A DNA stretch of 64,000 bases from Leucosporidium creatinivorum. Its lineage: Eukaryota; Basidiomycota; Microbotryomycetes; Leucosporidiales; Leucosporidiaceae. The number at the start of each line of letters is the position of its first letter. Positions within the stretch are counted from its first letter, which is position 1. The notes under the pieces were generated by a model. The model worked only from the letters and a program-made list of their open reading frames with translations. It made no database searches and was not told the origin of the DNA. Below are positions 46,159 to 56,930 of this stretch, piece by piece. The stretch covers positions 186,001-250,000 of the forward strand of contig BCKL01000021.1 in the NCBI GenBank assembly GCA_001600635.1, written 5' to 3'. The position numbers were made by a program, and so were the translations under genes.

Positions 46159-49100
46159 ATGAGCAGAGCCGAATCCCGCGCCCTCGCTTCCTCGCTTCCT
46201 CCTCCTCCATCCGCTCTCTCTCCCAGCACCTCCCCCTCGACCTCCGAAGACGAAGAAGAAGAAGAAGAAGACGACACCGAGCCTCCCTCGGACCTAACCT
46301 CTCGTCTCCCTCTCCACTCTCATCCTTCTCGCCCCTCCTCCCGGCGTCGTCCTCACCCCTCCTCGTCGCTCTCTTCCTCTTCACGTGGCTCACGGCGTCG
46401 AGGCGGCCCCATCGGCGGTCTTCTCAGCGGCGGGGGAGTCGGACGTCTCTCGGCCAGGGAGAAGGCCTTGTGGAGGTGGATCAACGTCGAGGATTTGGAT
46501 GGGTTCTTGCAGAAAGTGTACCTTTATTATGTGGGCAAGGGGGCTTGGACAATGGTACTTGGGAGGGTGGTGGATCTGCTGTGAGTTGCTCTTGCTTTCT
46601 CGGCGATGCGATGAGGTGCGAGGGAGGGAAAGGAGGAGCTGACCCGCTTGTGTCGATCGCGATGGGGGTAATTTTCGTAGGACGGTCGGATGGGTCATCT
46701 CCTTCTCTACCTTTCTGGTCGGGTGCATTGATTATAGCAGGCTTTGGGAGGCGAAGAGCTTGAGTGAGGTGGTGGTGCCGCAGTGCGTAGCTCGGTGCGC
46801 TTTCTTCTCTCCCCTTCTTTCTCCTCCCCTTCTCCTCCTCGCTAACCTCTCCGTCCCTCGCTGTATCGCAGCTTCTCCACCCTCCACACCCTCCTCTTCC
46901 TCTCCTTCTCCTCGTTCTATCTGTACCGACTTGTGACGTTTGGGTTGGGAGTGAGAGAGCTGTGGGAGATGAAGGCTTTCTTTGAGGAGTTGTTGGGAGT
47001 GGGGGAGGTGAGTTCATGTCCCTCGGCGGTGGTGGAGGGGGAAAGGAGATGTGAGGGAGCAGGAGAAGGAGAGGGAGCGCCGAGCTGACTCTAGCGTCGC
47101 CTCCTTCTCCCCCCTCCTCCACCCCTCCACCTCCACCGCCCTGTTCGCCACCTATATCGACACTTCAAACACAACACACAGAACGACATCCAAACGATCC
47201 CCTGGTCCCTCATCGTCACTCGTCTCTCCGCCCTGCGCGCTTCCCACCCCTCCGCTCTCTCCTCCCGCTCCCACTCCCACTCCCACTCCACCACCCAAAC
47301 GCAAAGGCTCGACGCCCACGACATCGCCAACCGCATCATGCGGGAAGAGAACTACCTCATCGCCTTGTTCAACAAAGACGTGTTGGACTTGTCGGTGCCG
47401 TGGCCTAGTTGGGCGCCGAGCTGGTTGCGCGAGAGAGCAGGAGGAGGGGGGAAGGGCATGTTGACCAAGACGCTGCAGTGGAATTTGGAGTTTTGTTTGG
47501 TCGGCTTCTTGTTTGGGAGGGATGGGCAGGTGAGGAGGGCGTTTCTTGGGGAGAGGAATAAGCGGGAGTTGGTGGAGACGTGAGTCGTTTCGGGTCTTGC
47601 TCCTCGTCTCGCTCAGAGGGCGGCAAGTGGGGAATGGGATGCTGATTGATAATGCTCGGGAACAGACTCAAACGCCGCTTCATCCTCATGGGCATCATCA
47701 ACGCCGTTTTTGCCCCCTTCATCGTCCTCTACCTCCTCATGTACTCCTTCTTCCGCTACTTCGAGGTTCGGTCTTTCCCTCCATCCTTCTCCCACTCCAC
47801 TAACCTTCACCAACCACACAGGAGTACCACCAAAACCCCTCCTCCATAGGCTCACGCACCTTCACCCCCCTCGCCCGCTGGCACTTTCGCGAATTCAACG
47901 AACTGCCCCACCTCTTCTCCCACCGGCTCTCCCTCGCCCACCCCCTCGCAGCAACCTACATAGCTCAATTCCCAAAGGCCAAAACAGCCCTCCTCTCGCG
48001 TTTCGTCGCCTTCGTCGCCGGCTCCTTCGCTGCCGTGCTCATCCTCTTCTCCCTCATCGACCCCGATGCTTTCCTCCATTTTGAGGTCACGAGGGGAAGG
48101 ACGACGTTGTTTTATATTGGCGTTTTTGGGGGCGTGCTCGCTGTGGCTAGGGGGATGGTGCCCGAGGAGCATAGGGTTGTGGATCCCGAGGAGACGATGA
48201 GGAGGATTGTGGAGCTGACGCATTATTGCCCTGAGGAGTGGAGGGGGAGGTTGCATAGCGCTGAGGTGGGTGGCCGTTTTCACTCGCCATCTTCGCCTTC
48301 GCCCGAGGGGGCCTGTCGAACGCCGAGCTGACCCCTTCCTCGCTCCTGCGCCGCGCAGGTCCACACCACATTCTCCTCCCTCTTCCCGATGAAACTCCTC
48401 CTCTTCTTCCAAGAGCTCTCCTCCGTCCTCCTCACCCCCTTCATCCTCTTCTACTCGCTCCCCTCCTGCGCCGGCCCCATCGTCGACTTCTTCCGAGAGT
48501 TCACGGTCCATGTGGATGGACTGGGGTATGTTTGTAGTTTTGCGGTGTTTGACTTCAAGAGGCATGGGGATGTTAGGGTGAGTTTGGTGGATCTGTTTTG
48601 AGCGTCGAGCGTAAGCGCAGAGCCGAACTGACCCTTCTTGCCGATCACAGTTCGGCGCGCCGGTACAGGTGCAGGATGAGCGGTGGAAGAGTGGGGAGGG
48701 CAAGATGGAGAAGAGCTTTCTCAACTTTGCTGCTGTACGTCTCTCGTCTCGACTCTTTGCGCTGCTTGCCTCGAATCTCGCTGACTTCCTCCACTCTTCC
48801 TCCCTTCACCTTTCTGCTGTCACTCACCACCTTTGGACTGAACAGCACAACCCCTCCTGGATCCCCCGCGACCAGACGCAATCCCTCTTCCTCAGCAAGA
48901 TGACCGAAGGAGGCTCGGCCGGCGCCCCTCAGCCTGCCTCCGCTCCCCCTCCCCGCTCAACAGCAACAGGCCTTCACCCCCGTTTCTCCTCCTCCAACCC
49001 TCATGCTCGCTCTTCCAGTCGCGGACAGCGCTACGCCGGCGGAGGGCTCGGCGCTTCCATTTTGGAGGAAGGGTCGACGTTCGGGAACCTCGCTACTGGG

Positions 49101-49523
49101 CTCAGCGCAGGAGGAGGAGGAGGAGGAGGAGGGGCGCCGAGCCTCCCCTCCTCTCGCATCCTCGAACCATCCTCAGCGCCTCGAGGCTCCCGCCTCCGGC
49201 CCTCCACCCTCATCTCTCCCCCTTCCTCCCGCCTCGGCGTTGGGTCTCCTCCGCACTCTCTCGCTCGTCCAGCACACTCACCATCCACCTCGAGGTCACA
49301 GAAGGAGGAGGAAGATCCCATCGTCGAGGAGTCGCACCTCGATGGCCAGTCCTTCGTGGCTCCTACTGAGGGTCGACCGTTCGGCTTGTCTTCGGCGGAG
49401 GAGGAGGAACAGGGGATGGGAGAGATTGAAGGGGAGTCGAGGTTGGGTGATGGAGGGGATGGGCAGCAGAGGCTGGGGGGGATGCTCAGGGAGTTGTATG
49501 GAATGCAGGAGAGGAGGTGGTAG
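46159..49523 (+). CDS. ATG9: Autophagy lipid scramblase ATG9
   Basis: Multi-spanning protein of Golgi-derived vesicles that seed the autophagosome and scramble phospholipids. Nine exons (46159-46580, 46681-46782, 46872-47007, 47182-47579, 47666-47765, 47822-48265, 48359-48577, 48651-48734, 48846-49523), 860 aa. Disordered N-terminus, then EKALWRWINVEDLDGFLQKV, membrane segment VGWVISFSTFLVGCIDYSRL, NDIQTIPWSLIVTRL, IANRIMREENYLIALFNKDV, FILMGIINAVFAPFIVLYLL, EFNELPHLFSHRL, AKTALLSRFVAFVAGSFAAV, FYIGVFGGVLAVARGMVPEE, YCPEEWRGRLHSAEVHTTFS and IVDFFREFTVHVDGLGYVCS, all typical ATG9 core blocks. The donor of intron 5 (GTTCGG) is unusual. The C-terminal tail is Gly/Ser-rich. Confidence 0.93.
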
Positions 49524-49803
49524 GCTGGTGTCGTGTCGAGATTTAGTGTAGAGCTGTGCTGTAGACTCGTCTTGTCGTTCAACTTGTGATACTCGCTCAG
49601 ATCCGTTCATTTCCATGCGTCGTCCGTCGAGATCGAGAAGTGGCCGGTCGGGGCTCGTCATTTAGAGGCAGTCGGCGGAGAAGCAGCTCGGCGCCGAGCA
49701 AAGCCGGCAGCCCGGGACGTGGCTTTCTCTCGGCTTGGCTATGCATTAGATCGACGAAGAGTCAAGAGTGTATTCCTATCTGCTACTGCAAGCTACGACC
49801 AGC

Positions 49804-51531
49804 TCAGAACGGCTGCGACAGCACTTCGAGCGCCAGCAAAGCTTCCTCAAGCGTTCCAGTGAGCTCGGCGTTTAAACCCATGAGCGGGAAAGGAGGTTGA
49901 GGACGGGTGGAGGTGGTCGCTTCGGGTGTAGTGGTATGCTTGATGTGCTGACGCACGGGAACATGCGGAGGAGGAGCGCTGAACACGCGAGTGAAGTCGG
50001 AGCTCGGCGCCGAGTCGAACTCGGGAGCGCTGGAACTCTTTAGCTTGGTCTCGGGCGCTTCTGTCCGGGTGACGGAGCGTATTCAGTGTTAGTAAAGAAG
50101 CCGCACTTCCAGAGCAAAGCTCACCTGCGGCCGGTTTGGGCTGCATCGCGACGGTGTCGGCCACCATCATTTCCCTCGTCGGGGGCATCGCTTGCTCCTT
50201 CGGCTCAGAACCGCCACGAGAGACCGCTCCCACGTTAAGGAGAAGCTCATCTCGGATTTGATGGTTGATGCATGCTTCCTCCGAGGTCGATTGGGCTTCA
50301 GTGGTGGCGAGAGAAGGCGAGAGACGACAGCGTTTCGGCGACGAGGGGCGGTCGAGCTCAATGGGGGAGAGAGCAAGCTGCTGCTGCTCGGTAGGAGGCA
50401 CGACAGGACGAGATGAATTGTTGGCGTAGCTGGGAGGCTGAGGCTGCTGCTGATTACGGCGGGAGAGTCTAGTGAAAGCGAGGAGGAGTCAGCTCAGCCT
50501 ACGAGTCGACTCCCATCGCACAGCTTAAGCTCACAGCTGCTCCAGACGCTCCGTGACCTCTTTCTTGTGGCGCTTAGGCGTCATCAGACGCGAAATCCTC
50601 TTGTACCGCCCGCCTGGATGCTTGGTGTTGAGGCGCAGAAGCTCGAGATCGTCCTCGGCGGTGAAGGGCTGGTCAGCGACCGACACGGGCAGCTCAGAGC
50701 GCGGCGGTTCTGCAGGGGTGTCGTCGGTGGTGAGGTCGATGGTGGCTTGGGGAGTGGCTGAAGAAGCCAGTTAGTGCCAGGACTGGAGCGGACGAGCTTG
50801 CTTCGGCACGGGACTTACCCTGCTCCTTCTTGTCATCCTCGCCTGAGCTGTGTCCGACCCTCTTCCCCAACTGAGCCAGTTTGATCTTGCAGGCTCTTCC
50901 AGATCTCGGCGGCAAAAGCTGAGCTCCAATCTCCTCCCATTCGTCTGCGTCAAGCGAGTCGCTCGGCTTCTCGAGCTTCGCCAACGCCGAGAGCAGCTGA
51001 GCGTTATCCGAGTCGTCCCACTTCAAAGGAGCGCCTAGAGCATGACTGAACGTCGGTCCCCTCAGGTTCGTCTCGTAGATGTCGTAAGTGCTGGGTCTTT
51101 TGACGCTGCGAGTCCTCGAAGGCGAAGGAGAGAGGTCGCCGGTCGATGAAGCGCGCTTCTCTGGCGTTAGCTCTGATGGTAAATCGGACAATGAGGTTTT
51201 GGCTCCACTCCACTCTGGACCAGCTAGAAGACTCACTGTCTTTCTGCAGTCGCTTCCACTTGTCCGAGCACTGAGTCGCCGTTCGAGCGCTCGTTCCGGC
51301 AGGCAAGGGGCAGCTCTCGGCGAGCTTGCTCGTGATCACAGCCCAATCGATAGTGCTTTCGTTCTGCTCCCCTACCAGCTCGGCCAGCGTAGAAGCTTCC
51401 TTGTCCCTCCAGCGCGGTCGTGCGGGCGAAGGGGCGGGCGAGGGAGCAGTTTGTGCAGGAGTGGCGGGGGCGGAGGCGGAGCGTGTGATTGCAGGAGTCG
51501 TGGGAGCTCCTGTGCTTTCTTGAGACTCCAT
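49804..51531 (-). CDS. Triple Myb/SANT-like repeat protein, SANT-a copy 3 (open)
   Basis: Open counterpart of the broken gene at 29386-31164. The first three repeats are near-identical to it (PRWRDKEASTLAELVG; DEWEEIGAQLLPPRSG; FTAEDDLELLRLN), with one copy of the 37-nt segment. After repeat 3 the two proteins diverge abruptly: this one continues LLSRRNQQQPQPPSYANN and ends TLEEALLALEVLSQPF, still with the family C-terminal pattern. All junctions join in frame (donors GTGAGT, GTAAGT, GTGAGC, GTGAGC). It lies 2.1 kb from homeobox copy 3 with the Rec114-like gene between, all from inverted cassette 3. Confidence 0.72.
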
Positions 51532-51832
51532 GGCGAGCAGCGAGATGTCGGAAGCGGAAAGACGAAGCGAGCGGGAGGAAGCAAAGAAGCGGTTCGAGCT
51601 TCGGAGCGGAGGGTCATCGCTCGCTCAGCGCTCCTTGGGCTGACTTCGATTCGATGGGGACTAGGGTAGAACAGAGCTTCTCTGGTATAAGGTGACGGCA
51701 GACCATTCAGATTTGCCCTTCAAGAGCAGCGAGAAGGCAGTCTGTGGCCTCTCTCACCGGTCTCGCTCGTTTTGTAGCTCGTCAAGTCTCCGTATCGTTG
51801 CGAGCACTATCTCAAACCACGGCGATCACCTA

Positions 51833-52934
51833 TTAATCGCTCTTCCTCGCATTCAGACAGCCCTGCACCTTCGCGACCAGCTTGTCAAAGCCGTCCTCGG
51901 CGACGACCTCGGCGAAAAGAGCGGCGAAAGTCACCTCGTCCATCTCTGCCATCTCCAGCGAGGTGTGTTCGAGAGCTTCAATGCTGCTTCGAGGTTGGAG
52001 CGTCTGGGCGAGCTTGGGAAGGAGAGCTGCGATGGCAGGAGGGAGGGGTTGAGAAGCGGTCGAGGAGGTGGTCGAGCGAGGAGGGGCAGGGTGGGCTGCA
52101 ACTGGCGTCCCCTCGATGCTGAGGGGGTTCGGGGCGAGCGATCGAAGAGATTGCAACCCGTGTGACGAAGTCTGCATAGCTGTATCGTCCTCAGTAGCTC
52201 CAGCTTGCCCTCCCTCTGCTTCTTTCGACCTTCTCGACTTCTTCGGCGACGGCAGCTGCTGATCCTCCTCAGTCGCTCCATCGGCGAGCTTGACGGGGTA
52301 TACTCTTTTAATCGCCTCGATGAACCTATTGCGCTCATCGACGCTGACGAATTTGAGCTGCACCCGCTTCCACTCGGTTTCAGCGAGGCGCCCCTTGGGC
52401 AGCTCCTCGGGCGAGATGCGAAGGTAGCGGATACCGACTACCGATCCCTTGTAGACGGCTTTGAGAGGGAGCTGATCTTGAGGAGTGCAAGCGGCGATGG
52501 AAGGTAACGAGAAAGAGGTGAGCTCGAGCGAGAGAAGGGAGATCTGCTGATGTGCAGGTGAGGGCGATTCAGGGTGGGAAGCGGCGAGCGAGTCGAAAAG
52601 GATCGAGGTGCATCTTCTGCAGCTGTTGGCGAGGAGAGCTGTTATCCGAGACGGCAGACACGGTCTCGAACTCGAGGTAGTGCTGCTTCTGGGTGCTGTA
52701 CAGGTGCAGAGACGTCAGCGCGCTTCCGTACAGCAGGGTTAGGCTACTTTAGACTCACCGATGCTCCCATTCGATCCTATCAAGAGCTGCTCGCTTCGTC
52801 GCCGACTCCCCAAAGCCGCCGCCTCCTCGCGAGTCGACGCTGTTTCTGCTGCCTCTGCTGGGCGACAAGGAGCGGGAGACCTTCTCGAGGATCCATCTAG
52901 CTTTGGTGGTAGTCGTAGTGCTCGAAGGCTGCAT
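51833..52934 (-). pseudogene. Rec114-like protein, copy 3 (frameshifted)
   Basis: Exon 1 runs 52934-52759 (MQPSSTTTTTKARWILEKVS) and exon 2 from 52695. It matches the open copy at 27982-29085 closely, including VQLKFVSVDERNRFIEAIKR and the C-terminal GFDKLVAKVQGCLNARKSD. Near 52601-52607 it has two bases fewer than the other copy (CACCTCGATCC against CACCTTCATATCC). The frame shifts and meets TGA within about 15 codons, inside the PH-like region. Past this point the original frame is open again to the end. A recent loss of function is likely unless the indel is a sequencing error. Confidence 0.6.
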
Positions 52935-53530
52935 CCTGGCGAGTTGAGAGCGAGACGAAAAGCTGTGGAAGAAGCGAGAAGGAGAGAAGCGGTGAAGGGC
53001 CGATGTAGGATAGGGCAGCGGTGGGTCTGTGTGATGTTGCAGTGAAAGGATGCCGAGTTGTAGTGGAGTAGTGCTAATCTTTCGCTGCGTTCGTTGATCC
53101 TGTGTGGAGCTGTAGGAGACTTGTTCGGCGCTCGGCGTTGCCGGGCTGCTCGGCTCAGCTCACTTTTGCCCCTTCGGAGTGAGTCGATTGACTCGGGTCT
53201 CTCGCTCAGCTGTAGCGTGCACTTTCAAACCTACTGTACCGGCGTATCAGCCTGCAGAACCAAATGACGAGTTACAGCTGTGCGAAACGCCTCGCTAGTT
53301 GAGTCGGATCACACTGGACTGAGCTCCTTGCGACGTTCCGCTCCTGTGGTCTGTGCGATATTGTGAGACGCGGTTTGTGCACATCCATCACAGTCTGTGC
53401 TCATCCTTCAACAGGGACTAAGCCGAGCTGGGAAACTCCGAGACGACGAGCGAAAGTCCTCCGCCGAATCGCCCTCTTGCTCTCCTTCCTCCCTTGTCGC
53501 TCACTCTCTCGTCTCGTTCTGCACCTCATC
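52935..53530. promoter_or_regulatory. Divergent promoter region of the 50-57 kb cassette
   Basis: Third copy of the conserved interval between Rec114-like and homeobox genes. The palindrome GAGTCGATTGACTC is at 53181-53194, and GAGTCGGATCACACTGGACT, shared with the other copies, lies near 53300. The last 100 bp before the ATG at 53531 are a CT-rich leader identical in layout to copies 1 and 2. Confidence 0.55.
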
Positions 53531-55123
53531 ATGGCTCCAAAGGGTGAGTATTGGTGCAGGGCTTCGTATACGACATCGCTGACCTATCTGCACCCTTACG
53601 ACAGTCCCCTCTACCGCTCAACGTCGCATCCTCGAGCAGCTGCTCGTCGACTTTCCCCGGCAGCGCTCGTTCGAGAAGCAAGCGCGCGAGCACCAGTCGC
53701 TCAAAAGCCTACCTACCAAGAGTATCACTGCATGGTACACCGAGCAGGAGCGCCTCAAGACCACCCTTTCCAGCACCACTCGAGCTCGCTCCGCCCTTCG
53801 TCCTCGTCCGCTGGTCATCACTTCGTCGTCGTCGGCGTCGGGCAGTGCGACTCCCATCTCCGCTCGCTCGGTCGGAGCTGATGAGCAGAAGAAGCAACGT
53901 ACGGTGGACATCAAGATGGCAACGCCTCCCGCTACACCCATCAGGCCCAGCAGCGGAAGAGCGAGCGCCGAAGTCGTGCGACCTTCGCCCATTCGCTCGT
54001 CGCCCAAAAAGTACAGCCCGACGACCCTCTGCCATCCCGTCGAGTCAAGAGATGTGGTTGGCGATCTGGAGTCTATCGTCGAGCAGAAGGAGCCTCAGCT
54101 CGTGCCCGTTCACGCTGGATGCGAAGGTGAGTGGTTCGGTGTTCGTTCACCGGACAGAGCGCAGAGAAGCTGACCTCTTCGCTGCCCTCATTCTACAGAG
54201 TGCGTCCGACTCAAGCCTGTATCCCTCACCGTCGGAGCCTGGAAGCGCGATAACAAGCCTCAAGCCCCGCTCAACGTCTCGGTCGAATGCTCGGGCGCCA
54301 TCGAGATCACGACTCGTGAGGGAAATGTATGTTGAGCTCCTGTTCTCGTCTTGAGGAGGCTATCTGACGCTTCTTTACCTCGCTACAGACCCTCTACCGC
54401 TTCCACATCCCCCTCGCCCAACTCTCGCACCTCACCCTCCAATCCTCGCTTCTCACGCTCAACCTCCTCCTCCCTCCCAAGTTCTACCAACGCCCTATCA
54501 ACCCTCCTGGCGCGCTCAAATCACAATGGAAGCCCTGCAACGACTTTACACCCCACCACGAAGCGACCTACAGCTCCATCTTCCTCCTTCAACTCGACCC
54601 CAACCATCGCTCCACCGCCGACCTCGCTCGCAACGCGCTCCTCAAGCCTTTGATGCTCCTCCTTCCTCCTACGCCAACCGAGATTAAGTCGGACTTCCCC
54701 ACTTTTCCAACCACCGCCACCACCTCCAGCGCGCACCCTCCCGCTCCATCCTCCAACGCCGGAGCGCCGACTTCTCGCCTCTTCCTCGCCGCTCACTCGC
54801 AAGCGGTCGCGCAACGTACCGCCTTCATTCAGTCGCAGCCTCTCCAGCTTCAGCAAACGCACTTCCAGCCTCCTCCTCCCGTCTACGCCATTGCGCACAC
54901 CTGCAACTGTCCCTCGTGCCCTCCCTCACCTTCGCCGTATCATCAGCGGGCCTCTCCTCCTCTCGAGTTCATCTCCATCTCGCCCCACGAGGAGGAGAGG
55001 GGGCTTGAGGCGTGGTACAACTCTACGGGAGGTCGAACCGAAGCGATTAGCGAGATGGAGGTCGATAGTATCTGGAGCTCGGTGAAGGATGAGGACAAGA
55101 TGAGGTTGGATCAGAGGTGGTGA
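53531..55123 (+). CDS. Homeobox transcription factor paralogue, copy 3
   Basis: Four exons (53531-53543, 53605-54126, 54199-54326, 54389-55123), 465 aa, with intact ATG. Homeodomain-like region at about residues 8-55 (RRILEQLLVDFPRQRSFEK, SITAWYTEQERLK), then a Ser/Pro-rich linker, then the Phx1-like domain (VGAWKRDNKPQAPLNVSVEC, GAIEITTRE, TLYRFHIPLAQLSHLTLQ, CNDFTPHHEATYSSIFLLQL). The C-terminal acidic motif is EAISEMEVDSIWSSV. It is near-identical to copy 1 along its whole length and like copy 2 only at the N-terminus. Predicted nuclear transcription factor; target sites unknown, with the shared palindrome upstream a candidate (inference). Confidence 0.78.
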
Positions 55124-55470
55124 TGAGCTTTTAGTGAGAGGGAGGAAGATTGGGAGATGGAGTAGAGCGGGGGGAGAAGTACTTGTACAGCGACTGGCCG
55201 CGCCAGCGGGCAGCGGCGGTCGTTCGGGGGCTGAGTATCGCCCTCTTGTCAATTTTCTGTAATTTGGTCAAGTCAAAAGCACTGTATGAGCGCTCTGTAA
55301 AGTCATCTCGATTGAAGCAGAACTCTTGGAGCACAGGAAGCGAGAGTCGAGAGGCGAGAGCTGATAGTGAGCAAGAAGACCTCATCAGCGACGGCTCTCG
55401 TTCGCCCAGTCGCTCTGCTCGTCCATCAGATTCGCTTCGTCGTTTCAAGAGAGTTCACAGATACGTCTGG

Positions 55471-56560
55471 CTACTCTTGAAAAGCGAAGAAGGTACCTAA
55501 CTCGTAAGACTGCAGCCTGAGAATCGAGAATCGAAGTCAGCTCTCAGCCGAGCTCATTCCTCGCCGGTCAGAAAGGTGGATTGGAGAACGCACAGATAGC
55601 CCACTCGCTCGTTGACCTCCTTCTTGTGTCTTTGAGGCTTCATGGCGCGCGAGATGGTGTTGTAGGCGGGTCCCTTGAGGTGGTAAAGCTCCAGCAGCTG
55701 CTCGTCGTCCTCGGGCGAGAAGGGTCGTTTGGCGTTGGAGACGAAATTGGAGGGCCCTGGTGGAAGTCGGAGTTCTTTTTGACTAGAAGCGATGGTCGGC
55801 TGAGCGGTCGACGAAAATGTCCCTTTGGCTAGGGAGGAAGTGAAGAGCCCGTCGTCTAAAGAGCGAAAGGGCAAGGTCAGATCGGGAGCGATGTGGACGG
55901 CACGACATAAGCGAGGGAGGCAGCTCACCGCGACCGTTCGACTGAGGGACATCGACTGCCACTGCTCTCGCAGCACCGTACCCGGGCGGCCCGCCGGTGG
56001 TCCACCGCAGAAGGCAAGCCTTCGCCGAGCGCTTCGGCACCAACGTCGCTCCGATGTTTTCCCACTGCTTCACAGTCAGCTCCGTCGTATCTTGCGAATC
56101 CATCAGCTTCATCGCCGCCTTCTCGAGCTGCTCCCAACTTGCGTGGCTCCAGAATCCGGGAGTCGTCCAAGTGTTTGAGCGCCGTTCTGCGAATTGAGGC
56201 GCCTTGGATCGGCAAAGCGGGGGACGGAGGCACGCAGCAGTACTCACATAAATTCATCCATCGTCCTGAGCACTGCTTAGCTGTCCTCGCCGGCGCTGGA
56301 TCCATGGGGCACAGCCTCGCCAGGTCTCTTGCCACCTCGTTCCAGTCGACAACGCTCTTCCCGTACCTCTCGACAAGCTCGAGAAACAATCCAGCCTCCT
56401 CATCTCTCCACCAGTAGCTGCCCTCCGCTTTCTTGACCGGAGTTGTCACGAAGCGAGGAGCGGACCGGCCAGGCGATCCGGGGCGACTGCTGGGAGCGGA
56501 AGAGAGCGGGGAGGAGCTTGAAGAAGCAGCTATAGGTGTGTTGGAGTCGTACAAGTCCAT
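55471..56560 (-). CDS. Triple Myb/SANT-like repeat protein, SANT-b copy 3 (possibly truncated)
   Basis: Starts MDLYDSNTPIAASSSSSPLS. Repeat 1 contains SYWWRDEEAGLFLELVERYG, VDWNEVARDLARL and PAPARTAKQC. Repeat 2 contains GFWSHASWEQLEKAAMKLMD, LTVKQWENIGATLVPKRSA and CLLRW. Repeat 3 contains FSPEDDEQLLELYHLKGP then RAMKPQRHKKEV. The short last exon ends QSYELGTFFAFQE, like copy 1, without the C-terminal motif. Joining the visible GTGAGT donor of exon 1 (after WMNLC codons begin) to the only nearby CAG acceptor creates an in-frame TAA. Either another splice site is used or this copy yields only repeat 1. The 3' region shared with copy 1 includes the end of the homeobox gene. Confidence 0.58.
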
Positions 56561-56659
56561 CGTTGGTCCTCGCGAGCTGTCAAGGTGAAGACGAGGCAAG
56601 AAGGGAGGAGGGAAAGAGATGATTCTTTGAGTGGGGCGGACGTCCTCGAGATGGGAGAG

Positions 56660-56798
56660 GGTCCGAGCTGAGCATGCATCGAGGTAGCAAGCGTGGTCGA
56701 GAGGACTCTACAAGCTCTGTATGGCTACTGAGAGGGTCTCAGCAAGCAGCGCGAGGTCGGCCGAGCTCCCACGCCGACTCCGAACCATCGCCGAGCTC
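56660..56798 (-). promoter_or_regulatory. Shared SANT promoter blocks upstream of SANT-b copy 3
   Basis: GGTCCGAGCTGAGCATGCAT at 56660-56679 is about 100 bp upstream of the ATG. CGAACCATCGCCGAGCTC at 56781-56798 is the second block. The first block has the GCATGCA end of the SANT-d version. The rest of 56561-56930 shows nothing else. Confidence 0.45.
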
Positions 56799-56930
56799 GT
56801 CGCCCCGTCGCCTCTCAGCTCCACCGTCTCTCCTTCTCAACCTTTGGCTCCCAATCGAACGAGCAAGAAGGAATAAGGGCTACAATACTACATCTCTCAA
56901 CACACCTAACGCTCATTACTCCATTCCCCG

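Larger units (their letters stand above)
50630..53690 (-). repeat. Right arm of a ~3.1-kb inverted repeat
   Basis: Inverted partner of about 27230-30330. It contains SANT-a repeats 1-3, the Rec114-like gene, the shared promoter and the start of homeobox copy 3. About 20 kb of single-copy genes lies between the arms. Boundaries were judged by eye. Confidence 0.65.
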
